Positions 52,898 to 60,570 of a stretch of DNA of 64,000 nt are shown piece after piece. Positions within the stretch are counted from its first letter, which is position 1. The number at the start of each line of letters is the position of its first letter. The DNA lies in NCBI RefSeq assembly GCF_002929535.1, contig NZ_PJJO01000054.1:1-64000 (forward strand), read 5' to 3'. The DNA is from Cryobacterium sp. Y11 (GTDB lineage Bacteria; Actinomycetota; Actinomycetes; Actinomycetales; Microbacteriaceae). The position numbers were made by a program, and so were the translations under genes. Under the pieces are notes generated by a model. That model worked only from the letters and a program-made list of their open reading frames with translations, was not told the DNA's origin and ran no database searches.

Positions 52898-54514
52898 ATG
52901 AGCCAACGAGCAGGAACCCCCGCCCAGGAATCCGATTTGATCGACGTTGATGGGCTGATCAAGGCCTATTACGGCCTGAAGCCGGATGTCGAGGTTTCGG
53001 CCCAGAGGGTCGTCTTCGGCACCTCCGGACATCGCGGCAGCTCGCTGAACACCGCGTTTAATGAGCATCACATCAGTGCAACGACGCAGGCGATCGTGGA
53101 GTACCGCGCCGGGCAAGGCATCACCGGCCCGCTGTTCATCGGCACCGACCCGCACGCCCTCAGCGGCCCGGCCTACACGACCGCCCTCGAGGTGCTGGTC
53201 GCCAACGGCGTGCGCGTGCTCGTGGACGAGTTCGACGACTACGTGCCCACCCCGTCGTTGTCGCACGCAATTTTGGCCTACAACCGCGCGGAACACGGCG
53301 ACCTGGCCGACGGAATCGTCGTCACCCCGAGCCACAACCCGCCGATGGACGGCGGCTTCAAGTACAACCCGCCACACGGCGGGCCGGCCGACAGTGACGC
53401 CACCTCGTGGATCGCGAACCGGGCGAACGAGCTGATCGCTGGTGGCCTGGTCGGCGTACTGATGAGCGAGCCGAGCGCCGTTGAGACCTACGACTTTCGT
53501 GGCACCTACGTGAACGACCTGGAGAACATTATCGACATGCGGGCCATCCGCACCAGTGGAATTCGCATCGGGGCAGATCCGCTCGGCGGCGCGAGCGTCG
53601 GCTACTGGGGGGCCATCCGTGACCGCTACGAAATCGACCTGGTCGTAGTCAATCCAACGGTCGACCCGACTTGGCGATTCATGACCCTGGACTGGGACGA
53701 GAAGATCCGGATGGATCCGTCGAGTGCGTCGGTGATGGCATCCGTTGTCGCCCATAAAGATGAGTACGACATTCTCACCGGTAACGACGCCGACGCTGAC
53801 CGGCACGGCATTGTCACTCCCGACGGCGGCCTGATGAACCCGAACCACTTTCTGGCCGTCGCCATCGACTACCTGTACAGCCACCGCGAAGGCTGGAGGC
53901 CCGACGCTGCGGTCGGTAAGACCCTCGTCTCGTCAACGATGATCGACCGGGTCACCGGCTTTCTCGGCCGCGACTTGTGGGAGGTGCCGGTCGGTTTCAA
54001 GTGGTTTGTGCCCGGACTCATCGACGGTTCCGTGGCGTTCGGCGGCGAGGAGAGCGCCGGAGCGAGCTTCGTGCGCTTCGACGGCACCGTCTGGACCACC
54101 GACAAGGACGGCATTCTGCTCGCCCTGCTAGCCGCGGAGATTCTCGCCGTCACCGGTAAGACTCCCTCGGAGCGCTACGCCGAGTTGGCCGAGCACTTCG
54201 GCGCTCCGTCGTATGCCCGAGTGGATGCCGCGGCAACGCCCGCGCAGAAGGCCGCCCTGGCGAAGCTCGACGGGTCGATGATCACGGCCACCGAGCTCGC
54301 CGGAGAGAAGATCACCGGAGCGTTCAGCGTTGCTCCGGGCAACGGAGCGGCGATCGGCGGCGTGAAGGTGACGACCGAAAACGCCTGGTTCGCTGCCCGG
54401 CCGAGCGGCACTGAAGACGTCTACAAGATCTACGCCGAGTCGTTCCTTGGCGATGAGCACCTGGCTCTGGTGCAGGCCGAAGCCAAGGCGATTGTGGACG
54501 CCGCGATCGCGTAA
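52898..54514 (+). CDS. pgm: Phosphoglucomutase (alpha-D-glucose phosphate-specific)
   Basis: 538 residues from ATG 52898; a GTG at 52892 is in frame. The phosphoserine loop is [20 protein letters not shown], metal binding [12 protein letters not shown], sugar binding [12 protein letters not shown] and phosphate binding [18 protein letters not shown]. The long N-terminus ([12 protein letters not shown]) is typical of the large bacterial Pgm. It interconverts glucose-1- and glucose-6-phosphate, feeding glycogen and cell-wall sugars. Confidence 0.96.
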   Translation: MSQRAGTPAQESDLIDVDGLIKAYYGLKPDVEVSAQRVVFGTSGHRGSSLNTAFNEHHISATTQAIVEYRAGQGITGPLFIGTDPHALSGPAYTTALEVLVANGVRVLVDEFDDYVPTPSLSHAILAYNRAEHGDLADGIVVTPSHNPPMDGGFKYNPPHGGPADSDATSWIANRANELIAGGLVGVLMSEPSAVETYDFRGTYVNDLENIIDMRAIRTSGIRIGADPLGGASVGYWGAIRDRYEIDLVVVNPTVDPTWRFMTLDWDEKIRMDPSSASVMASVVAHKDEYDILTGNDADADRHGIVTPDGGLMNPNHFLAVAIDYLYSHREGWRPDAAVGKTLVSSTMIDRVTGFLGRDLWEVPVGFKWFVPGLIDGSVAFGGEESAGASFVRFDGTVWTTDKDGILLALLAAEILAVTGKTPSERYAELAEHFGAPSYARVDAAATPAQKAALAKLDGSMITATELAGEKITGAFSVAPGNGAAIGGVKVTTENAWFAARPSGTEDVYKIYAESFLGDEHLALVQAEAKAIVDAAIA

Positions 54515-54646
54515 GGGCGATGGCTGGCTTGCCGAGGCCGCTCTCACCAGTTGATGGCGATCGCGGCGGGCTCGATCAACGCGACGGGCGGGTTATCGAG
54601 ACCGACATCGGAACGACTGTGACGATCTCGAACAGTGAGGGCGCGA

Positions 54647-55348
54647 CTACGGGACGCTCCAGTAGTACGCCGTTGCGCCCGGGTGGTCGACCGTGATCGC
54701 GGTATCGACCGAGCGGTAGTCGGAATCCAGGGTGTGCCCGGCGAACGAGATCGAGGTGGTGTCGCCGACCCGCTCGACCTTGGTGACAATCCCGGTGTGA
54801 TCGCGGTCGCCGGTGTTGTCCCAGTCGAACTGCGCGATGTCGCCAACCTTGACCTGGTCACGTTGTTGATCGGTCAAGGCCACGGCCTTGCCCGTTGACG
54901 CGATGTAGTTCATCAGTGCCGTCGAGCTGCGCCAAGCCGCTGAGGAGTCATAGGCGTTACCGTTTTTCGCGCTCGACCAGGCATCGTCCATGGTCCAGCC
55001 GCGGGCAATCATGGCCTGGCTGGCGAAGTTCACGCAGTCGTTGATGCCGAGCACGCCCCACTCGGCCGAGTTGTAGTTCGGTTCATTCCAATGCGCGAGG
55101 ACGTAATCTATTTGGGCCGACACCTCAGCGCTGAGGGCTGGTTCCCCGTAGACGGCAACTTCGGCGGCCGGGTCGGTGGGGGTGGCGCGAACCGGGTCAT
55201 TCGTTGTGGCGGAAGTGGCGGCATCCGTCTGCACCGGTGTCTCGGCGGGCCCATTGAGAGCCTGCACGACCAGTGCTGTCGCGCCGACGACGAGCACGGC
55301 TCCGACAGCGGTGGTCAGGCCGAGTCGCTGCAACCGGGTCAACTGCAC
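54647..55348 (-). CDS. Exported amidase_6-type (CHAP/NlpC-like) protein
   Basis: 233 residues from GTG 55348. It starts with a signal/anchor (TTAVGAVLVVGATALVVQAL), a linker, then the amidase domain with Cys in INDCVNFASQAMIARGW and His in DRDHTGIVTKVERV, ending ATAYYWSVP. Such domains are found in cell-wall or spore-associated amidases. The substrate is not known. A 45-codon membrane ORF precedes it by 20 bases. Confidence 0.88.
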   Translation of the reverse strand: MQLTRLQRLGLTTAVGAVLVVGATALVVQALNGPAETPVQTDAATSATTNDPVRATPTDPAAEVAVYGEPALSAEVSAQIDYVLAHWNEPNYNSAEWGVLGINDCVNFASQAMIARGWTMDDAWSSAKNGNAYDSSAAWRSSTALMNYIASTGKAVALTDQQRDQVKVGDIAQFDWDNTGDRDHTGIVTKVERVGDTTSISFAGHTLDSDYRSVDTAITVDHPGATAYYWSVP

Positions 55349-55368
55349 AATCTACTCACTTCGTTTGG

Positions 55369-55506
55369 TTATGCGCTCAAGGCGGCACTCAGATACAGCG
55401 CGACCGCCGCGAGGGCGACGACCACGCCGCCGATCAGGACGCCGATCAGGAACCGGCGTCGGGTGCGCCGCTGGTCGGCGTCCGTTGGTTCGTTGTTCTG
55501 CAGCAT
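55369..55506 (-). CDS. Small single-pass membrane protein
   Basis: 45 codons from ATG 55506 to TAA. A polar N-terminus (MLQNNEPTDADQRRTRRR) is followed by one hydrophobic helix (FLIGVLIGGVVVALAAVALY). The positive-inside pattern and tight spacing to the amidase gene support a real gene. No known family. Confidence 0.6.
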   Translation of the reverse strand: MLQNNEPTDADQRRTRRRFLIGVLIGGVVVALAAVALYLSAALSA

Positions 55507-55557
55507 GATTCGAGCTTAGCTGCGAGGGCTTTCAGAGTCCTGAATGCCGCCCACCGA

Positions 55558-55627
55558 CTCGCGGCACGTGTTTGAGAGGGTGGCACGGGTTTGAACACGT
55601 GCGCGCTTCTCAAACGAGTGCCGCGAG
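55558..55627. repeat. Palindromic repeat element, copy 1
   Basis: CTCGCGGCAC-GT-GTTTGAGAG (55558-55578) is a near inverted repeat of CTTCTCAAACGAGTGCCGCGAG (55606-55627), with a second palindrome GCACGGGTTTGAACACGTGC inside. The last 27 bases (55604-55630) are identical to copy 2 at 56681-56707, in the same orientation. It lies just after the LLM gene stop. Confidence 0.8.
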
Positions 55628-55673
55628 CGAGGCGAGCCTGCGCTGCCGCGCGACTGGCGGCATCCGCTTCGAA

Positions 55674-56597
55674 TCAGCGCAGCTGCGGCACCACCTCGGC
55701 GGCCAGCCAGTCGAGGTGTTCGAGGTCGTAGAGGTCCATGATCTGCAGGTAGACGCACTCAACACCGGCGTCGGCGAGGGCTCCGAGCCGGTCGACGATT
55801 TCGGAGGCGGTACCGGCCAGGCCGTGCTCGCGCAGTTCGGCCGGAGCGCGGCCCACCGCGGCGGCCCGACGGGCAAACTCCGCCTCGTTCTGCCCGCCGA
55901 CGGCGATCAGCGCGGCCGAGTAGGTCAGCTCGGCCGGGTCACGGTCGATGACCTCACAGGCTACCCGAACACCGTCGAACTTGGCCGCGATGTCGGAGAA
56001 CTCGGGAAACGGCAGGTTGAACTCGGTCGCAAAGCGGGCAGCGAGCTTGGGCGTGCGCTTGGCGCCGCCACCACCGACGATCACGGGGACACGCGCCTGC
56101 ACGGGCTTGGGCAGCGCGGGCGAATCGACCAGGGTGTAATGCTCGCCGGCAAAGTCGTAACGCTGCCCGACCGGCGTGTTCCACAGCCCGGTGATCACCT
56201 CGAGCTGCTCCTCCAGCAGGCCGAAACGCTTGGCCGGAAAGGGAATGCCGTAGGCGAGGTGTTCCTTGTCAAACCAGCCGGTGCCGAGTCCGAGCTCCAC
56301 ACGCCCGCCAGACATCTGGTCGACCTGCGCGACCTGAATGGCCAGGATGCCCGGAGGTCGGTAGGTCACCGATGAGACAAGGGTGCCCAAGCGGATGCGT
56401 GTCGTCTCGCGCGCCAACCCAGCCAGGGTGGTCCAGGCATCCGTTGGGCCGGGCAGGCCGTCGCCGTCGCCCATGACCTGGTAGTGGTCACTGCGAAAGA
56501 ATGCGTCGAAGCCGAGTCGCTCGGCGGCCTGCGCGACGGCCAGAACGTCGTCGTAAGTTGCGCCCTGCTGGGGCTCGGTGAAAATACGAAATCTCAT
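55674..56597 (-). CDS. LLM-class F420-dependent oxidoreductase
   Basis: 307 residues from ATG 56597 with AAGGA upstream. The N-terminus MRFRIFTEPQQGATYDDVLA and FFRSDHYQVMGDG, GTLVSSVTYRPPG, QVDQMSGGRVELGLGTGWFD mark the luciferase-like TIM barrel; IVGGGGAKRTPKLAARFATE is the cofactor-phosphate loop. F420 is the likely cofactor for this actinobacterial type. Substrate unknown. The gene is bracketed by the two palindromic elements. Confidence 0.9.
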   Translation of the reverse strand: MRFRIFTEPQQGATYDDVLAVAQAAERLGFDAFFRSDHYQVMGDGDGLPGPTDAWTTLAGLARETTRIRLGTLVSSVTYRPPGILAIQVAQVDQMSGGRVELGLGTGWFDKEHLAYGIPFPAKRFGLLEEQLEVITGLWNTPVGQRYDFAGEHYTLVDSPALPKPVQARVPVIVGGGGAKRTPKLAARFATEFNLPFPEFSDIAAKFDGVRVACEVIDRDPAELTYSAALIAVGGQNEAEFARRAAAVGRAPAELREHGLAGTASEIVDRLGALADAGVECVYLQIMDLYDLEHLDWLAAEVVPQLR

Positions 56598-56740
56598 TGT
56601 GACGAGTTTTCCTTTGCTAAGCGGCTGACTGGGCCTCGCTGCACTCGTAAGGGAAGCGGGCACTCGTTGGAACAAGTGCCCGCTTCTCAAACGAGTGCCG
56701 CGAGCGATTGCGGGAACCCGTGAAAATGCGAAATCTCATT
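56578..56740. repeat. 21-bp direct repeats flanking the second palindromic element
   Basis: GTGAAAATACGAAATCTCATT (56578-56598; 20/21 identical to 56720-56740, one A/G difference) contains the ATG and first codons (MRFRIFT) of the LLM gene. The other copy contains an ATG overlapping the methyltransferase TGA (ATGA). Between them lies the palindromic element. The arrangement looks like an insertion with target duplication. Confidence 0.8.
56635..56704. repeat. Palindromic repeat element, copy 2
   Basis: CTCGCTGCACTCGT (56635-56648) pairs with ACGAGTGCCGCGAG (56691-56704); inside, GCGGGCACTCGTT (56656-56668) pairs with AACAAGTGCCCGC (56671-56683). It shares 27 identical bases with copy 1. It lies between the methyltransferase stop and the working LLM start. 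Confidence 0.8.
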
Positions 56741-57638
56741 CGTTCTGCGCGGTTGGTGCAGCGTGCAGAAATTCGATGGCGGGCACCGACTCGAAGCGGG
56801 CGTGCATCACGGCGAGCGCCTCGGGGTTCTGATCAATCAGCACGAAGCGTCGACCGAGAGCGGCCGCGACCGCGCCGGTGGTGCCGCTGCCGGCAAAGAA
56901 GTCGAGCACCCAGTCGTTTTCGCGGCTCGACGCCTGAATGATGCGGCGCAGAATTCCGACCGGTTTCTGGGTGGGATAGCCCGTTTTCTCCTTGCCGGTG
57001 GGCGAGACGATGGTGTGCCACCAGACATCCGTTGGCAGTTTGCCCTTGGCCACCTTTTCGGGCGTGACCAAGCCGGGAGCCATATACGGCTCCCGGTCGA
57101 CTGTGCTCGAGTCGAAGTAATACCGGGCCGGATTCTTCACGTAGACCAAAATGGTGTCGTGCTTGGTCGGCCATTTGTTCTTGGATTTTGCGCCGTAATC
57201 GTAGGCCCAGATGAGCTCGTTGAGAAAGCATTCCCGGCCGAACAGGGCGTCGAGCAGCACCTTGGCGTAGTGCGCTTCGCGGTAATCGAGGTGCAGGTAC
57301 AGCGTGCCATCGTCGGCGAGCAGCCGCCAGGCCTCGATCAGGCGCGGCTCCAGAAAGGCCCAATAATCTTCAAACTGATCGTCGTAGCCGAGCAGGTCAC
57401 CCTTGATGCGCTCGTAACGCTGGCCCTTGAACCCGGTGATCGTGCCGACCGCGTGCGATCCGTCGGTGGCGACCGAACGCACCGAGGTGGTGCTCTGGCG
57501 TTTCTGCGACCGACCGGTGTTGAACGGCGGGTCGAGATAGATCAGGGTGAAGCCGCCGTCCGGCAGGTTCGGCAACACCTCGAGGTTATTGGCGTGGATG
57601 ACACGACTTGGGCTGTCTGGTGTCCACGGGTTTGGCAT
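56736..57638 (-). CDS. Orphan beta-class DNA methyltransferase (N6-A or N4-C)
   Basis: 300 residues. Motif IV is IYLDPPFNTGRSQKR (DPPF at 36-39) near the N-terminus and motif I is WVLDFFAGSGTTGAVAAALG near residue 250, the beta-class order. The central variable part (DDQFEDYWAFLEPRLIEAWR onward) is typical of site-specific adenine methyltransferases. No restriction or specificity subunit is nearby, so it is probably a solitary regulatory or protective methylase. It shared an ATGA overlap with an LLM-gene start before the palindromic element separated them. Confidence 0.92.
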   Translation of the reverse strand: MPNPWTPDSPSRVIHANNLEVLPNLPDGGFTLIYLDPPFNTGRSQKRQSTTSVRSVATDGSHAVGTITGFKGQRYERIKGDLLGYDDQFEDYWAFLEPRLIEAWRLLADDGTLYLHLDYREAHYAKVLLDALFGRECFLNELIWAYDYGAKSKNKWPTKHDTILVYVKNPARYYFDSSTVDREPYMAPGLVTPEKVAKGKLPTDVWWHTIVSPTGKEKTGYPTQKPVGILRRIIQASSRENDWVLDFFAGSGTTGAVAAALGRRFVLIDQNPEALAVMHARFESVPAIEFLHAAPTAQNE

Positions 57639-57688
57639 TTGTCCATTCTTTCAGCCCAGACTGCGTGTCATCGGCATAGTCTGGCGAG

Positions 57689-58027
57689 ATGGCTGCAGAA
57701 TCAACGATCATCCACTCCGAGAATCTTCCCGAGGTTGGGCTTCTGGAGGTGCGCCATGAACCGGGGCAGAGCCGCTACACGGTGTGGCTCGGCGACGACA
57801 GCGTTGGCCTGGCCGACTATGTCACGACGAAGACCGCGGTGCATTTCACCCATACCGAGGTCGATCCGGTCCGACGCGCCCGCGGTTTGGCAAGCATTTT
57901 GGTCGAGCAGGCGCTTGATGATGTGCGGGTGCGCAGCGACCTGCCCGTCGTTGCCGACTGCTCCTACGCGGCGCACTGGATCGACACGCACGCCGAATAT
58001 CAAGACCTGTTGACGCGCGGACGGTAA
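57689..58027 (+). CDS. GNAT/NATD1-type N-acetyltransferase
   Basis: 112 residues. The acetyl-CoA loop region is TEVDPVRRARGLASILVEQA, preceded by strand TKTAVHFTH; the end VVADCSYAAHWIDTHAEYQD is typical of the short YjdJ/NATD1 family. It acetylates an unknown small molecule or protein. It is divergent from the methyltransferase. Confidence 0.88.
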   Translation: MAAESTIIHSENLPEVGLLEVRHEPGQSRYTVWLGDDSVGLADYVTTKTAVHFTHTEVDPVRRARGLASILVEQALDDVRVRSDLPVVADCSYAAHWIDTHAEYQDLLTRGR

Positions 58028-58041
58028 ACACCCTTCGAAAG

Positions 58042-58097
58042 CGGATGCCGGCGGCCGCTTACCGGGGCCTGCGGTAGCCGGCCGCGGCATCCGTTTT
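58042..58097. terminator. Terminator between two convergent genes
   Basis: CGGATGCCGGCGGCCG (58042-58057) pairs with CGGCCGCGGCATCCG (58079-58093) with a one-base bulge, followed by TTTT (58094-58097). A good rho-independent terminator for the GNAT gene, overlapping the lplA stop region. Confidence 0.75.
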
Positions 58098-59148
58098 AGG
58101 GAACTCGCGTCAGCCAGGCTTCTGTGCTGAACTTGTTCGCCACGAGCTCGGTGGCCTTGGCGTATTCTTCGGCGGTGACGTCACCCGCGGTGGCGCCGTA
58201 GAGGCCGGTGAAGGTCTCTTTCATGCGGTCGATGATCGCGGCCCTGGTGAGGCCGCTCTGACTGCGCAGCGGATCAACGCGCTTGGCGGCGCTCGTGATT
58301 CCCTTGTCGCTGAGCTTCTCGCGGCCGATGCGCAGCACCTGCACCATCTTTTCGCCGTCCATGTCGTAGCTCATCGTGACGTGGTGCAGCACGGCGCCGC
58401 TGCCGAGACGCTTCTGGGCAGCCCCGCCAATCTTGCCGGTCGGGCTCGTGATGTCGTTGAGCGGCTGGTAGTGCGCGTCGATGCCAAGTGATTTGAGCGC
58501 GGTGATGACCCACTCGTCAAGATAGGCATAGGAGTCGACAAAGCTCATGCCCTGCACGAGGTCGGTCGGCGCGTAGATGGAATAGGTGATGACCGAGCCG
58601 GCCTCCATGAACATGGCGCCGCCGCCGCTGATGCGCCGCACCACGGTGAAGCCGTACTTCGCCGCGTTCTCCGGGTCGACCTCATTCTTGAGTGACTGAA
58701 AACTGCCGATGACGACGGCGGGCTCGTTCCACTCCCAGATGCGCAAGGTGGGTTGACGGCGTCCCTCGCCAACCTCGGTGGCGAGCACTTCATCGAGGGC
58801 CATCTGCAGAACGGGCGCGACGGGCGTCTGCGAGTGAATAATCTTCCAGTCGTAGTCCCGCCAGGTGCTGGCCTCGGCGAGGGAACGACGGATGGCCACC
58901 GCGACGGCCTCCGGCGAGAAGCCGAGCAGAATCGCGCCGCTTGGCAGTGCTCCACGCACGGCGGCGGCGATAGTGGCGGTCGAGCTGCCCGCGGGCAGGC
59001 CGTTCACCGCGGCGTTGATGTCTTCGAGGGCATCGTCTGGTTCGAGAAAAAAATCCCCGGCCAGACGAAAGTCGGCGATGACGTCGTTGACGACATCGAG
59101 ATCGACGACGACCAGTTTGCCGCCCGGAACCTTATATTCACCATGCAT
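58096..59148 (-). CDS. Lipoate-protein ligase A-type protein with accessory domain first
   Basis: 350 residues. The N-terminal 85 residues (KVPGGKLVVVDLDVVNDVIA) match the small accessory domain normally found at the C-terminus of LplA. The catalytic part follows: QMALDEVLATEVGEGRRQPT, RIWEWNEPAVVIGSFQSLKN, VVRRISGGGAMFMEAGSVIT (lipoyl-AMP loop) and PTGKIGGAAQKRLG. It ligates lipoate (or octanoate) to lipoyl domains. Lipoate ligation rather than transfer is inferred from the fused accessory domain. Confidence 0.87.
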   Translation of the reverse strand: MHGEYKVPGGKLVVVDLDVVNDVIADFRLAGDFFLEPDDALEDINAAVNGLPAGSSTATIAAAVRGALPSGAILLGFSPEAVAVAIRRSLAEASTWRDYDWKIIHSQTPVAPVLQMALDEVLATEVGEGRRQPTLRIWEWNEPAVVIGSFQSLKNEVDPENAAKYGFTVVRRISGGGAMFMEAGSVITYSIYAPTDLVQGMSFVDSYAYLDEWVITALKSLGIDAHYQPLNDITSPTGKIGGAAQKRLGSGAVLHHVTMSYDMDGEKMVQVLRIGREKLSDKGITSAAKRVDPLRSQSGLTRAAIIDRMKETFTGLYGATAGDVTAEEYAKATELVANKFSTEAWLTRVP

Positions 59149-59157
59149 GGCTTTAGC

Positions 59158-60000
59158 CTACGGCTTGAAGTGTTCGTCGAGCCAAACGACAAGGTCGCCG
59201 ACGACCTCGTCGCGGTTGGTCTCGTTAAAGACCTCATGCCGCGCGCCCGGATACACGATCAGTCGCACGTCGCGCAGCCCAGACCTCCTGATATAAGAGT
59301 TGACTAGTTTGAGGGCGCTGCGTTCGCCACCAACCGTGTCGTCACTGCCGACCAGCACGAGCATCGGCAGGTCGCTGGGTAGGCTTTTAGCCGGACGGCC
59401 AAACAAGCGGGCGGCCTCGCGCAGGCCGAACAGCTTGGCGAGCGGCGTCGCCGTGGTCAGCGGGTCGGCTACGAATGCCGCGGCAACGGCCGGGTCACGG
59501 CTGAGCCATTCGACCCCGGTCGTACCCAGCGTGTGGTGCTTGCGATTGAGGTCGCCGCCGTCGAGATAGCCGGGCCAGCGGTAGGCACTGCCAGACAGCA
59601 CGATCGCGTCATACTCGGTGGCGTACTCGTTCACGATCATTTGCGTCATGAATGATCCCCAGCTGTGTCCGAGCAGCACGAGGGGCAGTTTTTCATTCTG
59701 CGAACGGATGATTCCACTCAGCTGATGCACGCCGGCCACGGCCGCGCGCAACCCGCCGGCTCCAAGCCGGCCGAGCCTGGTGTGATCGCCCCCGTATTGG
59801 GCGAGCCCGGTCTGGCCGTGACCGAGGTGATCGTCGGCGTAGACGGAGTAGCCAGCCCGGTTCAAGTCGGCGGCGAGCGCCGCGTAACGCTGCGCGTGTT
59901 CGCCGACGCCGTGGGCGAGCTGAATCACAGCCTTGGGGGCGTCGATCGGCCAGACGTAGTAGGTGAAAACCAGGCCAGAGGCATCCGTATATGTGGGCAC
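59158..60000 (-). CDS. Alpha/beta hydrolase (monoacylglycerol lipase-like)
   Basis: 280 residues from GTG 60000; the frame is open to TTG 60054. Features: QLAHGVGEHAQRYAALAADL (oxyanion His-Gly), YADDHLGHGQTG, nucleophile elbow LLGHSWGSFMTQ, Asp in VLVGSDDTVGG and His in YPGARHEVFNE. This is the Hydrolase_4 lysophospholipase group. Divergent from marR with an operator-like sequence between them. Confidence 0.88.
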   Translation of the reverse strand: MPTYTDASGLVFTYYVWPIDAPKAVIQLAHGVGEHAQRYAALAADLNRAGYSVYADDHLGHGQTGLAQYGGDHTRLGRLGAGGLRAAVAGVHQLSGIIRSQNEKLPLVLLGHSWGSFMTQMIVNEYATEYDAIVLSGSAYRWPGYLDGGDLNRKHHTLGTTGVEWLSRDPAVAAAFVADPLTTATPLAKLFGLREAARLFGRPAKSLPSDLPMLVLVGSDDTVGGERSALKLVNSYIRRSGLRDVRLIVYPGARHEVFNETNRDEVVGDLVVWLDEHFKP

Positions 60001-60047
60001 GAGGTTAGTCTGCCGTGTTTGCGAGCTGGCTCCGGTAAACAATGTAC

Positions 60048-60073
60048 TTAGCAAGACTAATTTGCTATGCTAA
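60048..60073. promoter_or_regulatory. MarR operator candidate and leaderless marR promoter
   Basis: TTAGCA (60048-60053) pairs with TGCTAA (60068-60073), and TAGCAA (60049-60054) with TTGCTA (60062-60067), giving nested inverted repeats. TATGCT (60066-60071) could be the -10 box, placing the transcript start at or near the ATG at 60080; no ribosome-binding site is seen, so the mRNA may be leaderless. Autoregulation by the adjacent MarR is inferred. Confidence 0.5.
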
Positions 60074-60079
60074 AGATAT

Positions 60080-60565
60080 ATGGAATCACGCCTAGACCCG
60101 ACGAGTTTGACCCACAGCGTCAGCACGGCAGAGCCGCACGCCGCGCACGATGTGAACGAAATCAGCCACGAATTTCGGCTGGCCAATGGCCGCCTCGCTC
60201 GCCGTCTGCGCCAGGAGAAGGCCGAGAATGAATTGGGCAGCGGCCAGTTCTCCGCCCTCGGCGTACTTCACCTGCACGGCCCGCTCACGCTCACCGAACT
60301 CAGCGAGTACGAGCGAGTCACCCCGCCATCGATGACTCGCACGGTGAAATGTCTGGTCGATGCCGGTCTCGTGACCCGCACCGATTCCACGCTCGATGGC
60401 CGCAAGATCGTGCTCAGCACAACGGATGCCGGCGCCGAGATGATGACCGAAACCCGCAAGCGTCGAGACGCCTGGCTGGTGCACCGCGTCGACCAACTCA
60501 GCCCCGCACAACACAAAGTGCTCGCCGACGCGACCATCATCATGAAGGAGCTCACCGACAGTTGA
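60080..60565 (+). CDS. MarR-family transcriptional regulator
   Basis: 161 residues. The winged-helix region is LGVLHLHGPLTLTELSEYER, VTPPSMTRTVKCLVDAGLVT (recognition helix) and the wing RTDSTLDGRKIVLSTTDAG. It forms a unit with the MFS exporter gene, which starts 5 bases after its stop, and lies divergent from the hydrolase. It probably represses both in response to a small ligand. Confidence 0.93.
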   Translation: MESRLDPTSLTHSVSTAEPHAAHDVNEISHEFRLANGRLARRLRQEKAENELGSGQFSALGVLHLHGPLTLTELSEYERVTPPSMTRTVKCLVDAGLVTRTDSTLDGRKIVLSTTDAGAEMMTETRKRRDAWLVHRVDQLSPAQHKVLADATIIMKELTDS

Positions 60566-60570
60566 GTGCC

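Noticed and set aside
54544-54861. ORF antisense to the amidase gene end and the pgm-amidase gap
   Set aside because: Thr/Arg/Ser-rich shadow of the amidase codons without start signal or homology.
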